Assembly (NCBI GenBank): GCA_025356435.1
Contig: JANXSY010000266.1
Span: 1-55,103 of the forward strand
Length of the DNA stretch: 55,103 bases
Source: Isosphaeraceae bacterium
Lineage (GTDB): Bacteria; Planctomycetota; Planctomycetia; Isosphaerales; Isosphaeraceae
Direction of reading: 5' to 3'
Shown: piece by piece, positions 24,569-33,029 of the stretch
Numbering within the stretch: position 1 is the first letter of the stretch
How the letters are laid out: each line of letters starts with the position of its first letter
Program-made: the position numbers and the translations under genes
Notes under the pieces: generated by a model
Database searches by the model: none
The model's input: the letters and a program-made list of their open reading frames with translations, nothing else
What the model was told of the DNA's origin: nothing

Positions 24569-25402
24569 ATGACTTCTGACCAACGCACCTACATCGCCTT
24601 CGACTTCGAGACGACCGGCCTGAGCGCCCGGGACGACCGCGTGGTCGAGGTCGGGGCGGTGAAGTTTGACGGCGAGGGTCGAGAGATCGCTACGTTTCAG
24701 GCGCTCGTCAATCCGCAACGGCCTTCGAATCCCCGCGCTCTGGCTGTCCACGGGATCTCCGACAGAGAACTCGCGCTCGCCCCGACGGCACGGGTCATCA
24801 TCCCGACCTTCCTTGATTTCCTCGATCTCTCCGAATCGACGACCTTGATGGCTCACAACGCCAGCTTCGACGCCGGCTTCCTCGGGGCCGAGGTCGCGCG
24901 GATCGGGCAGGCGGTGCCGCGTCATGCGGTTGTCGACACGCTGGCCTTCGCCCGCCGACGGCTCCCCCAACTGTCCAGCCACCGGCTTGACGTGCTGGCC
25001 CGGCACTTCGGTCTTGACCCCGACGGTCCCCACAGAGCCCTGGCCGACAGCCGACGGGTGATGGCTCTCTGGTTTGCCCTTGGGGGTGACGCCGGGCTTG
25101 CGACGGTCGTGCCCGCAATCTATCCGATCTACGATCCCGCCGGGCCAATGCCCGCGCCCAGGGGTTGGGACAATCTGGGCGAGGCCGTGGTCAAGGGGCT
25201 GCGGGTGCGGATGATCTACGAGGGCGGTCGTCGGAGCGAGACGCCTCGCGAGATCACGCCGATGCGGTTCGTCAATCGCGGCGGGGTCTCGTATGTCGCC
25301 TCATTCTGCCACATCGATATCAAGGAAAAGGAGTTCCGCCTCGACCGCGTGCGGAGCTACGAAGTGCTCACCGCCGATCCTCGATTGAATATCGGGGGTT
25401 AA
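24569..25402 (+). CDS. DnaQ-like 3'-5' exonuclease fused to a WYL domain
   Basis: A 277-residue protein with two domains. Residues 1-175 are a DEDDh exonuclease like the DNA polymerase III epsilon subunit. The metal ligands are Asp12 and Glu14 in AFDFETTGL, the Asp of MAHNASFDAGFL, and His/Asp in GPHRALADSRRV. Residues about 205-270 (LRVRMIYEGGRRSETPREIT, then YVASFCHIDIKEKEFRLDRV) form a WYL domain, a ligand- and nucleic-acid-sensing module common in regulators of DNA damage and phage defence. The product could trim DNA or RNA ends under WYL control. The start at 24569 has GAGG 9 nt upstream. No defence genes are adjacent. Confidence 0.88.
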   Translation: MTSDQRTYIAFDFETTGLSARDDRVVEVGAVKFDGEGREIATFQALVNPQRPSNPRALAVHGISDRELALAPTARVIIPTFLDFLDLSESTTLMAHNASFDAGFLGAEVARIGQAVPRHAVVDTLAFARRRLPQLSSHRLDVLARHFGLDPDGPHRALADSRRVMALWFALGGDAGLATVVPAIYPIYDPAGPMPAPRGWDNLGEAVVKGLRVRMIYEGGRRSETPREITPMRFVNRGGVSYVASFCHIDIKEKEFRLDRVRSYEVLTADPRLNIGG

Positions 25403-25479
25403 ACGACTATGTTACAGGGCGTGATGACTCCCTGATCGATTTCCGTGGCCCTCCCTGCCTCGCGGCGCGAAGAAGGCGA

Positions 25480-26040
25480 ATGCTGATGACGACGCCCCTA
25501 GTTCTGATCGTGCTGGGGACCCTCTGCCGGGTCGTACCGCATCCGCCGAACGCCGTCGCCCTGGGTGCAGTGGCCCTCTTCGCCGGTGCCAAGCTCCCGA
25601 TCCGCTGGGCCTGGCTGGTGCCGGTCCTGTCGATGGCCTTCGCCGACCTCATCCTCGATTGGGGTTCGAACCGAGGTGTCTTCGAGGTCAGCCGCCTGAC
25701 GATCTACGCGACCTATATCGCGATCACCTTCCTCGGATTGCTCGCCCGCCGTCCGGCTGGGATGAAGTCGACCGCCACGCTCGTCCCGCTCTCGCTGGCA
25801 GCCTCGGGGCTGTTCTTCCTCACGACCAACTTCGCCGAGTGGATCGCCGGCCCGCTGAAGCTCTATCCGATCTCGAGCGAAGGGCTTGTCGCCTGCTATG
25901 TCGCGGCAATCCCCTTCTTCCAGAACACGGTGCTTGCCGACCTCGCCGGGGTCTCGGTCCTGTTCGGCTTCGACGCCCTGGCCCGCCACGTCACCGCCCG
26001 CCGCCGGCCCGAGACGGTGGTTGGACTCGCTGACGCCTGA
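25480..26040 (+). CDS. DUF6580 family membrane protein, putative transporter
   Basis: A 186-residue inner-membrane protein with about five helices. It begins MLMTTPLVLIVLGTLCRVVP and continues HPPNAVALGAVALFAGAKLP, the hallmark R-x-x-P-H-P-P-N start of DUF6580 proteins, distant relatives of ECF-type substrate-binding components. Other helices include WLVPVLSMAFADLILDW and LVACYVAAIPFFQNTVLADL. Conserved FAEW and FADLILD lie near the membrane interior. The family is described as a putative transport protein without known substrate. AAGAAGG is 3 nt from the first ATG (25480) and 9 nt from the second (25486), so the second may be used. A strong terminator follows at 26071-26116. Confidence 0.82.
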   Translation: MLMTTPLVLIVLGTLCRVVPHPPNAVALGAVALFAGAKLPIRWAWLVPVLSMAFADLILDWGSNRGVFEVSRLTIYATYIAITFLGLLARRPAGMKSTATLVPLSLAASGLFFLTTNFAEWIAGPLKLYPISSEGLVACYVAAIPFFQNTVLADLAGVSVLFGFDALARHVTARRRPETVVGLADA

Positions 26041-26070
26041 TCGTCATCGATGGAATCGAAAATCCAACCT

Positions 26071-26116
26071 CCCAGGGTGGTCCAAGCCGAATCGGCCCGG
26101 ACCACCCTGGGTTTTT
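26071..26116 (+). terminator. Intrinsic terminator after DUF6580 gene
   Basis: Perfect 13-bp stem CCCAGGGTGGTCC (26071-26083) / GGACCACCCTGGG (26099-26111), with a smaller inner GCCGA/TCGGC stem, followed at once by TTTTTCTT. A textbook factor-independent terminator, 30 nt after the stop. Confidence 0.92.
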
Positions 26117-26146
26117 CTTCCCCATGTGCAATCGAGGGGTGACGCT

Positions 26147-26827
26147 TTGGCAGGGCTGCTGGTGAGCGTACGGTCGGCCGAAGAGGCATGTGTGGCTGTC
26201 GCCTCCGGGGTGTCGGTCATTGATGTCAAGGAACCCGCTCACGGACCCCTCGGGCGTGCCTCGCGTGAGGTCTGGTCGGAGGTGCGGGCTGTCGTCCCGA
26301 AGACGATCCCCGTCTCGGTTGCGCTGGGCGAATTGAACGAGTGGGAAGTGTCAGCCGGCGCGATCGACTGGACCGGGCTCTCCTACCGCAAGCTTGGGCT
26401 CGCCCGCGCGGGCCACGATTGGGCCGAGCGGTGGGCCGACCTCCGCAGTCGCCATCCCGGCCCGCCGTGGATCGCCACCATCTACTCTGACTGGCTCGCC
26501 GCGAAGTCGCCCTCCCCCGACGCCGTGCTCGACGTGGCGCTCTCGGTATTCGACTGCGTCGGCGTGCTGATCGACACCTGGGACAAGGGCCGTCCCGGTC
26601 GGCTGGGTGAGAGCTGGCTTCCCGTCGTCGCCAGGGCCAAGGCCGCCGGGCGGCTCGTCGCTCTGGCGGGACGGCTTGACGCCGAGGCAATCCGCCGCCT
26701 CACCATGCTCGGCCCTGATCTTTTCGCAGTCCGAGGCGCGGCGTGCGTCGACGGCGATCGGTATGCTGCGATTGACCCGGTCCGCGTCACCGAGTTGGTT
26801 CGCTTGATGGCTTCGCTCGCCTTCTGA
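26147..26827 (+). CDS. MfnB-like (5-formylfuran-3-yl)methyl phosphate synthase, TTG start
   Basis: A 226-residue TIM-barrel protein of the DUF556/UPF0264 group. The best-studied member, MfnB, condenses two glyceraldehyde-3-phosphate molecules into the furan precursor of methanofuran. The family start is seen as GLLVSVRSAEEACVAVASG, with a catalytic-type Lys28 in SVIDVKEPAHGPLG and Lys82 in LSYRKLGLARAG, and LVALAGRLDAEAI near the end. Planctomycetes are known to carry tetrahydromethanopterin/methanofuran-type C1 genes, so this role is plausible. No other C1 gene is in the window. No ATG fits: the first conserved residues come right after a TTG at 26147 with GAGGGG 7 nt upstream, so a TTG start is proposed. 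Confidence 0.8.
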   Translation: MAGLLVSVRSAEEACVAVASGVSVIDVKEPAHGPLGRASREVWSEVRAVVPKTIPVSVALGELNEWEVSAGAIDWTGLSYRKLGLARAGHDWAERWADLRSRHPGPPWIATIYSDWLAAKSPSPDAVLDVALSVFDCVGVLIDTWDKGRPGRLGESWLPVVARAKAAGRLVALAGRLDAEAIRRLTMLGPDLFAVRGAACVDGDRYAAIDPVRVTELVRLMASLAF

Positions 26828-27030
26828 CCGTCCGGGATCGCGACGCCCGAAACGGCCATTTTCCGACGACACCGGCGCATTTCTTTGTCGAGAGAAGTCG
26901 GTTAAGATGCGTCGGTGTTGACCAAGCTGTGTGCGATCCGCGCAAGCTTCGGTCCACTTCCTCACTCATTTCGATACGAATTCTTTCGATCCATCTGACC
27001 TTACAGTCGGACCGGGGGCCGTTGACCGTG

Positions 27031-28131
27031 ATGCGAACGTGCATGCGACGCGGGGCGTGGAGTCTGTTGGCCTTGCTGGGCCTGATTGCGACAAGCGGTT
27101 GCGGCGATGCCGGCAAGGAGGGCTCCGGCACCTCTGCGCCCGGGACGGGAGACAGCTCCAAGAAATCCGGGATGCCGAAGATCATGTTCGTCACGAACAG
27201 CAACGCCGACTGGTGGAACGCGGTCGAGAAGGGGATGGAAGACGGCGGCAAAGAGTTCGGCTGCGAAGTGCGCATGAAGCGGAACGACGGCGGGACCCAG
27301 GGGCAGGTCGAGAAGCTCAAGGAAGTGCTCGCGCTTTCCGACGTTGCGGGAGTGGCCGTCTCGGCGATCGAGGCCGACGCCCCGGGCGTGATCGACGTGA
27401 TGCGTGAGCTTCAGAAGGCTGGCAAGTTTGTGATCGCGATTGATTCCGACGTCGCCCCGACCGCCTCGGATGCCCGGTCGGGCTATATCGGCACGAATAA
27501 CGTCAAGGCGGGCGAGGCCGCCGGCCGCGCTGGTGCGACACTTCGGCCCGACGGCGGCAAGGTCGTCGCCTTCGTCGGCACGTCGTCGGCCGCGAACGCC
27601 CGCGAGCGTGAAGAGGGCTTCTTCAAGGGGGCCGGAGCCAAGTTCACCCGCGTCGAGACCTGGCAGGACGGCGGCGACCACACCAAGGCCGCAACCAACG
27701 TCCAGAGCGCCATCTCGAAGACGCCCGACCTCGGCGTCTTGCTCGGCCTCTGGTCGTATAACGCCACGGCCATCGCGGGCGAAGTGCGCAAGTCGCCCGA
27801 GGTCCGCAAGAAGGCGACCGTTGTCACCTTTGATCTCGACGAGAAGGCCGTGGCCGACATCGCCGAGGGCTTCATCGACGCCAGCGTCTGCCAGAATCCC
27901 TACGAGATGGGCTACCAGGGCGTGAAGGTGCTCAAGGCCCTGATCCAGAAGGACGAGAAGGCGGTCAAAGAGGTTCTCAGCGACGGCAAGACGCGCGACA
28001 CCGGCGTCCGCGTGATCGTCCCCAAGGGCGACTCCCCGGTCTTCAAGCAGAACAAGGCCAAGGGTGACGACGTGATCACCATTGAGGAAATGAAGTCGTG
28101 GCTCGCGAGCAAGGGCCTGAAGTCGTCATGA
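27031..28131 (+). CDS. Sugar-type ABC transporter substrate-binding lipoprotein
   Basis: A 366-residue periplasmic binding protein of the ribose/galactose type (peripla_BP_4). The leader MRRGAWSLLALLGLIATSGC ends in a lipobox, so the protein is membrane-anchored. A short Gly/Ser linker leads to the first lobe, KIMFVTNSNADWWNAVEKGM; FVIAIDSDVAPTASDARSGY and VVAFVGTSSAANARERE follow, with DLGVLLGLWSYNATAIAG and VTFDLDEKAVADIAEG in the second lobe. The ligand is likely a sugar or related small molecule. The ATG at 27031 or 27043 both keep the signal. It overlaps the permease gene by 4 nt (ATGA), indicating an operon. About 200 bases upstream hold no gene. Confidence 0.9.
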   Translation: MRTCMRRGAWSLLALLGLIATSGCGDAGKEGSGTSAPGTGDSSKKSGMPKIMFVTNSNADWWNAVEKGMEDGGKEFGCEVRMKRNDGGTQGQVEKLKEVLALSDVAGVAVSAIEADAPGVIDVMRELQKAGKFVIAIDSDVAPTASDARSGYIGTNNVKAGEAAGRAGATLRPDGGKVVAFVGTSSAANAREREEGFFKGAGAKFTRVETWQDGGDHTKAATNVQSAISKTPDLGVLLGLWSYNATAIAGEVRKSPEVRKKATVVTFDLDEKAVADIAEGFIDASVCQNPYEMGYQGVKVLKALIQKDEKAVKEVLSDGKTRDTGVRVIVPKGDSPVFKQNKAKGDDVITIEEMKSWLASKGLKSS

Positions 28132-29177
28132 ACGAACCCGAATCCGTCGGAGCCCGACCGGTCAAGGGTGCGATGAACCGCGACGAAGCGGGGCGCGGGG
28201 CGATCGCCGCCGCGCTCCGTGCCCCGGAGTGGGGCCTGCTCGTGGGCATCTTCGTCGTGACCGCATTCATCTATTTCGTCGACCCGTCACGGAACTTCTT
28301 CTCCGAGTACAGTCTCAAAAACGTTCTGCACAACGTCGCGCTCTATGGCGTCCTCTCGCTCGGCGCGGCCACCGTTATCATCGCGGGGGGTATCGACCTC
28401 TCGGTCGGGGCAGTCGTCGCGCTCTCCTCGGTCTTCTGCGCCAAGATGCTTACCGAATGGCTGCCCGGGCTGCCCAAGCCAGGCGAGTCGCTCTCGCCCT
28501 TCCTCGTCGCGATCGCGGTGGGGGCGACGCTTGTGGTCGGGCTCTTAGTCGGTTTGCTCCATGCCCTGATGATTAACCAGTTCCGCTTGCCCCCCTTCAT
28601 CGCGACTCTCGCGACGATGGCCGGCCTGCGGAGCGTGGCGATCATCATGAGCAACAATCGCTCGATCAATGTGACGTCGAGCACGTTCCGGTCGCTGGGG
28701 AACGACAACCGCTACACCGTGCCGATCTTCGTCGCCGCCGCGATACTCATGAGCGTCATGATGGGGGCGACCGTGCTCGGCAGGCACCTGTTCGCCCTCG
28801 GCGGCAACGAGACCGCCGCGAGGCTGAGCGGCCTGCGGACGAAACGGCTCAAGACGATCGCTTACGGGATCTCCGGGATGCTCTCGGCGCTCGGCGGCAT
28901 CCTCTTCACCGGCAATACCGGCCAGGCGCAGGGGACGATGGGCGTCTCTTACGAGCTTTACGCCATCACGGCTGCCGTCGTCGGCGGTTGTAGCCTGGCG
29001 GGCGGCGTCGGCTCGATCCGGGGCACCGTTCTCGGCCTGATCCTGATCCAGGTCGTCATCAAGGGGACCGGAATCGTCGTAAAAGGGATCGACAGCTCGC
29101 AGATCGAGGGCCTCGTCCTCGGCACAGTCGTCGTGCTGGCCGTTGCCTTCAACGAGCGGTTTCGCGGGCGTCGGTAA
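28128..29177 (+). CDS. Sugar-type ABC transporter permease (RbsC family)
   Basis: A 349-residue inner-membrane permease of the ribose/xylose importer class with 8-10 helices. Typical motifs are GVLSLGAATVIIAGGIDLSV (about 76-95), LPPFIATLATMAGLRSV, the ATPase-coupling EAA-like stretch ALGGNETAARLSGLRTKRLK, and GGCSLAGGVGSIRGTVLG. It overlaps the binding-protein gene by ATGA. The ATP-binding subunit normally encoded beside such permeases is not found here or elsewhere in this window, so it must be supplied from another locus. The gene ends 14 nt before the convergent glycosyltransferase. Confidence 0.93.
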   Translation: MNEPESVGARPVKGAMNRDEAGRGAIAAALRAPEWGLLVGIFVVTAFIYFVDPSRNFFSEYSLKNVLHNVALYGVLSLGAATVIIAGGIDLSVGAVVALSSVFCAKMLTEWLPGLPKPGESLSPFLVAIAVGATLVVGLLVGLLHALMINQFRLPPFIATLATMAGLRSVAIIMSNNRSINVTSSTFRSLGNDNRYTVPIFVAAAILMSVMMGATVLGRHLFALGGNETAARLSGLRTKRLKTIAYGISGMLSALGGILFTGNTGQAQGTMGVSYELYAITAAVVGGCSLAGGVGSIRGTVLGLILIQVVIKGTGIVVKGIDSSQIEGLVLGTVVVLAVAFNERFRGRR

Positions 29178-29191
29178 AAACAACCCGACCG

Positions 29192-30406
29192 TCATCGCGT
29201 CGAGTGCCAGACCTCGTGAAGCCAGTAATTCCGCAGCCCCACATGGGCCTTGAGTTCGCTGAGCGGATAGAGCGTGCCCCGCCAGCTTACACCCTGACGC
29301 TTCCATGTCAGTAAAGTCGAGCGTATAAGAGCGTAAGCCATGATTGGGCCGCTGATTGGAAGTGTGAGGACGTAGAACCAATAGCGGCGGCCGCTCGCGT
29401 CGACGATGCCGAGCAGGGCCATCGTCGCGACGATCCCGATCGCGCAAAGGGCGCGAGCCCACCAGGGACCGACGAAGAGGCCCAGGGTCGGGCCGAGCGT
29501 CGCGACCAGGATGAAGAGGGTCGCGACGATCGCTATCGGCAGGCGGAAGTCGAGGGCGGCGAAGAAGTTCTTCTCGACGCCCCGGATCATCCCCCCCAGG
29601 CCGACTTGCCAGCGGACAGCCACGTCGCCGGTGCCGAAGAGGTGTCGATTGCGATATCCGGCATACTTGATCGCCTGGCCGAGCCGCATGTCCTCGTCGA
29701 CCGAGAGGGCCACTCGCTTGAAGCCGCCGATCGTCTCGAAGACCTCGGCGCGGACGAGGTTGAACGCCCCGATACCGATCGACGCGCGGCTCTCTCGATC
29801 CTCGACCCGAGCCTGGGGCGACTTGAAAGAGAACAATAACGAGAAGAGGACCATGAACAGCCGCTCGCCGACCGAATGGGTGATCGCGTCGGGCGAGACG
29901 GTGAGATGATCGAGACCCTCGCGTTCGGCCAGAGCCAGCGCGCGGCGGAGGACGCCCGGGGTGAAGAGGATATCGGCGTCGGTGAAGAGGAGCCAGCGGG
30001 CGTTGGTCGCCTCGGCCCCTCTCTGCATCGCGTTGGTCTTGCCGAGCCATCCGGAGGGGAGGTCGGTGACATGCACCACCTGGAGCCGTCCGGCTTCGCG
30101 GGCCAAGGTGTCAAGGATTGTGCCGGTGCGGTCGGATGAGCGGTCGTCAACGGCGATGATTTCGAGCGCGGGATAGTCTTGCGCGAGGAGCGAGCGGACC
30201 GAGCGCTCGACGTTCGCGTCTTCATCGCGGGCCGCGACGATCACGGCGAGCGAAGGCCAGCCGGCTTTGGGTTCGTCGTCAGAGAGGTCGCGGAGCCGGA
30301 CCGCTTTGCGACGGTTGGCGAAGATGCGGGCGAATTGGCCGATCCAGATGAGACTCGCGGTGACCCCGACGGCAGACGCGACGTTGCTTAACGAGAGAAA
30401 TGACAT
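29192..30406 (-). CDS. Membrane-bound family 2 glycosyltransferase
   Basis: A 404-residue GT2 enzyme anchored by an N-terminal helix (SNVASAVGVTASLIWIGQF) and several C-terminal helices (LPIAIVATLFILVATLGPTL, ALCAIGIVATMALLGIV). The GT-A domain shows LAVIVAARDEDANVERSV, EIIAVDDRSSDRT, the metal-binding LLFTDADILF, and the base-type LSVDEDMRLGQ. The layout resembles carotenoid and hopanoid glycosyltransferases (CrtQ/HpnB-like), so a lipid acceptor is possible. The long frame above 30406 is not coding in character (Arg/Ser/Pro-rich). It is the last gene of a minus-strand stretch and converges with the ABC permease. Confidence 0.85.
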   Translation of the reverse strand: MSFLSLSNVASAVGVTASLIWIGQFARIFANRRKAVRLRDLSDDEPKAGWPSLAVIVAARDEDANVERSVRSLLAQDYPALEIIAVDDRSSDRTGTILDTLAREAGRLQVVHVTDLPSGWLGKTNAMQRGAEATNARWLLFTDADILFTPGVLRRALALAEREGLDHLTVSPDAITHSVGERLFMVLFSLLFSFKSPQARVEDRESRASIGIGAFNLVRAEVFETIGGFKRVALSVDEDMRLGQAIKYAGYRNRHLFGTGDVAVRWQVGLGGMIRGVEKNFFAALDFRLPIAIVATLFILVATLGPTLGLFVGPWWARALCAIGIVATMALLGIVDASGRRYWFYVLTLPISGPIMAYALIRSTLLTWKRQGVSWRGTLYPLSELKAHVGLRNYWLHEVWHSTR

Positions 30407-30539
30407 GCGCGGGCGACCGGCTCCGGGTGGGGACGAGAGCGGCGAGACGTGTCGCCGATCGACCGTCAGTATAATCCGAAACGAGAGACCCGGACACGGG
30501 CGATGTCTCGGGTTCTCGATCGGTCGAGCCGGTCTCGAA

Positions 30540-30815
30540 TTACTTGCCTTCGGCTTTCTTGACGGCGTTTTCGAGCTTGATCGCGCCATTTTCGATCGCG
30601 GTGCCGACCTTCTCAGCGCCCTTGGCGGTCGCTGCGGCGGCCTTGTTCGTGAGTTCGGCGGCCTTCTCTTTGATCTCGCCCGCCTTTTCTTTGATCTTCT
30701 CGCCCGTCGTGACCGGCGCGGGGGCGTTGGTCGGCTCGGGGTGGGTCTCGCAGCCAGCGAGTCCCGCGAAGGCCAGCAAAGTCGCAACGGCGAGGCCACG
30801 GTGGATCGGCAGCAT
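30540..30815 (-). CDS. Small Lys/Ala-rich lipoprotein with coiled-coil character
   Basis: A 91-residue lipoprotein. The leader MLPIHRGLAVATLLAFAGLA ends with GC at residue 22. The mature part has a Pro/Thr linker and then a helical Lys/Ala/Glu-rich repeat (EKIKEKAGEIKEKAAELTNK, AAAATAKGAEKVGTAIENGA), similar in composition to LEA/apolipoprotein-like sequences. Such proteins are common in planctomycetes and are thought to be stress-linked or structural, without proof. GAGGA sits 9 nt before the ATG. Neighbouring genes on the same strand are unrelated. Confidence 0.7.
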   Translation of the reverse strand: MLPIHRGLAVATLLAFAGLAGCETHPEPTNAPAPVTTGEKIKEKAGEIKEKAAELTNKAAAATAKGAEKVGTAIENGAIKLENAVKKAEGK

Positions 30816-30958
30816 GATCGGTAATCCTCGGTTTCTTGGGTCGACACGCTTACGAACCCGGTCGACACAGGTCGAACCGGCGGTTGCAGCGAGCCGTCTA
30901 CTGTGAGTACGACTTCTAGGCCGCCCGCCGCGAGAAAACGGTCATGACCGCGAGGAAA

Positions 30959-31636
30959 TCAGTGGAGCACGTCGGCGTTGTCGATGTGGTAGACAACGGT
31001 TCCGAGCTTCCCGGCCCCCTCGCTCTTGACCCGGAAGACCCCGCCGACGCCGTGAAGGCTCGACGTGTAGTCGAGCGTGAGCGGCTCTTGGAGCTTCACC
31101 TCGACCATATCGGTCAACTTGGGCTGGCCGCCGAAGCAGCAGGTTCCGTTGTCTCGGCAGAGCATGAACGTCTTTATACCCGTCGACTGATTGGTCGGGT
31201 AGATGTATCCCCTGAGATAGATTTTCTTGCCATCGAGCGCCTTCGCCGAGGAATCCGCCGCCTCGGGAGTCGCGGTTTGCAGCGGTTCGTAGGTGATCTC
31301 GGCATAGCCGGGAGGGATCGCGGTCTTCAAGTAATAGACATAATAACCCGTCCCGCCGAGCAGCGCGAGCGTCGAGACGACGATACCCAGCTTCGCCGCG
31401 CCTCTGCCCGCCATATCGTATCGCTTGATGCTGCGGAGTCCGCGAAACCCAAGGACGGCCGCGATCGCGGGAACGGCCGCGAACGCCCAGCCTAGGTCAA
31501 CCACCGTGATCGCGGCGATCACGCCGGCGATCCCGCAGAGCAGGCTCAGGGTCGCCATCGGGCTGATCGGCTTGTAGTTTTGAATCTCCTCCGGGAGCGT
31601 CTCGTCGCTCACGAGAGAATCCGAGAACTTCGACAT
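30959..31636 (-). CDS. DUF4190-like membrane domain plus DUF3299
   Basis: A 225-residue membrane protein. The N-terminal half has two or three helices with ISPMATLSLLCGIAGVIAA and RSIKRYDMAGRGAAKLGIVV, like DUF4190 domains. The C-terminal part is an extracytoplasmic DUF3299 domain: GKKIYLRGYIYPTNQSTGIK, then the Cys-rich TFMLCRDNGTCCFGGQPKL. In the same transcription unit it follows an ABC permease and ATPase. In Vibrio cholerae, an ABC-type operon containing DUF3299 (zrgABCDE) is linked to zinc; I infer from this, and from the permease's His-rich loop, that the unit may handle metal. AAGAGG 6-7 nt before the ATG at 31636 fixes the start. Confidence 0.78.
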   Translation of the reverse strand: MSKFSDSLVSDETLPEEIQNYKPISPMATLSLLCGIAGVIAAITVVDLGWAFAAVPAIAAVLGFRGLRSIKRYDMAGRGAAKLGIVVSTLALLGGTGYYVYYLKTAIPPGYAEITYEPLQTATPEAADSSAKALDGKKIYLRGYIYPTNQSTGIKTFMLCRDNGTCCFGGQPKLTDMVEVKLQEPLTLDYTSSLHGVGGVFRVKSEGAGKLGTVVYHIDNADVLH

Positions 31637-31712
31637 CGCCGACCTCTTGATGAAAAGGACGCAGCGGGATGAGGATTCCAATCGAGGGGGTCGGCTGACT
31701 CCCCCCATTCCA

Positions 31713-33029
31713 TTATGGCGCAGAAGCCAGCGAGCGGGCTACATCGGTTCGATAGGCACTCATCGCGGGGAGATATCCGACCAGCGCCGCCAGGATGACG
31801 AGGCCCGGGATGAGGAGCAGCTCGGCCGGCATCAGCGGGGCGAATCCGATCGAGACGCCCGTCTGCGCGACGATCACAGGGCTCAGGGCGGCGATCAGCC
31901 CGCGACCGAGCAGCCAGCCCGCCGCGCCCCCTCCCAGCGAGAGCAGCACCGATTCCAGCAGCACGATCGCCATGACGGTCGTCCGCCTGGCCCCCAAGGC
32001 CCGCATCACGGCGATCTCACGCCGCCGCTCGCTCATCGAATTATAGATGCTCACCAAGATCCCGATCCCGGAAACCGCCACGATCAACACCGTCAGACCT
32101 AGCAAGAGCCACTGGATCGGCTCAACGATCGCATCGAAAAGACCCCGGATCTCCCGGATCGGGGAGACGGCCTGCGCGACCTGTCCCTCGTTGATCTTGT
32201 TCGGGAGGAACATCCCGGCCGTGGGGGATGACGTCCGCACCAGGATCGCCGTCAACTCACGCTGACCCTCGGGGAGTGGCTTCAATTCGTGGTCGTGGTC
32301 GTGGTCGTGGTCGTCATGGTCGTCATGCTTGGCGACCGCGGTGGGTTTGGCCTCGGTCGCGCCGGGGACGGGCTTGGCGTGATTGTCGAGGAGGTAGAAC
32401 CCTTCCATGTTGATGAACAGGGCGCGATCGTTCGGTGTCCCGGTCGGTTCGAGGATGCCGACGATGGTGAAGGCGTCGTGCTTGTGCCCTTGGCCGTCGT
32501 CGAGGACGCCGTGACTGGGGCGGAAGCTGTCGCCAACCTTGAGCCTGAGCCGACGCGCGGCGAGGGCACCAGCCACCCCCTCGAAATAGGCATCCCCCTT
32601 GAAATTCCGCCCCTGCGCGAAGCCATAGCGCTGGCCGGGGGCGTTCTTTTCGTCCTCGAAGAGGTTTGGCACGGTCGCGACGACCCGATAGCCTTCGTAG
32701 TTGTCGCCGAGGCAATAGGGGATGGCCTTCGAGACGTACTCCTTGTACTGGCCCTCGGTGAAATCTTTGAGGTATGTGTAGGGGATGTTCTCGACCGGGC
32801 TGCTCAGGTGATAGACCGTGTTGAGGACGAGTTGGAGCTTGCCCCCCTTCGCCCCGACGATCAGGTCATAACCCAGCCCCGCGCTGCGTTGGAACGAGTC
32901 GGCAACGACGTTGTGGATGACCAGCACGGCCACCACGAGGGCGACGCCGAGGGCCATCGAGAGGCCGGTGAGGGCGGAGGCGAGCCCGCGCTGCTGGATG
33001 CTCCGCCAGGCGATCTTGAAGAGGCTCAT
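31713..33029 (-). CDS. MacB/FtsX-type ABC permease with a His/Asp-rich loop
   Basis: A 438-residue ABC permease of the MacB/LolC/FtsX class. The first helix is GLASALTGLSMALGVALVVA, and a large periplasmic domain (about 45-300) is followed by three helices (QWLLLGLTVLIVAVSGIGIL, TVMAIVLLESVLLSLGGGAA, AELLLIPGLVILAALVGYLP). The conserved NSMSERRREIAVMRALGARR confirms the family. Residues 235-247 form a run of alternating His and Asp (KHDDHDDHDHDHDHE), likely to bind metal in the periplasm. The gene begins inside the ATPase stop (ATGA, 4-nt overlap) and is followed 76 nt later by DUF3299. It probably does mechanotransmission rather than classic import. Confidence 0.87.
   Translation of the reverse strand: MSLFKIAWRSIQQRGLASALTGLSMALGVALVVAVLVIHNVVADSFQRSAGLGYDLIVGAKGGKLQLVLNTVYHLSSPVENIPYTYLKDFTEGQYKEYVSKAIPYCLGDNYEGYRVVATVPNLFEDEKNAPGQRYGFAQGRNFKGDAYFEGVAGALAARRLRLKVGDSFRPSHGVLDDGQGHKHDAFTIVGILEPTGTPNDRALFINMEGFYLLDNHAKPVPGATEAKPTAVAKHDDHDDHDHDHDHELKPLPEGQRELTAILVRTSSPTAGMFLPNKINEGQVAQAVSPIREIRGLFDAIVEPIQWLLLGLTVLIVAVSGIGILVSIYNSMSERRREIAVMRALGARRTTVMAIVLLESVLLSLGGGAAGWLLGRGLIAALSPVIVAQTGVSIGFAPLMPAELLLIPGLVILAALVGYLPAMSAYRTDVARSLASAP
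32288..32327. repeat. Six-base repeat encoding the His/Asp-rich loop
   Basis: Four tandem copies of CGTGGT (32288-32311) followed by two variant CGTCAT/GGTCGT-type units, within the permease gene. Being a multiple of three, slippage would add or remove His-Asp pairs without breaking the frame. Confidence 0.7.

Noticed and set aside
28545-30050. A 501-codon minus-strand frame over the ABC permease and the glycosyltransferase
   Set aside because: Its composition is Arg/Pro-rich and it crosses two genuine genes in other frames.
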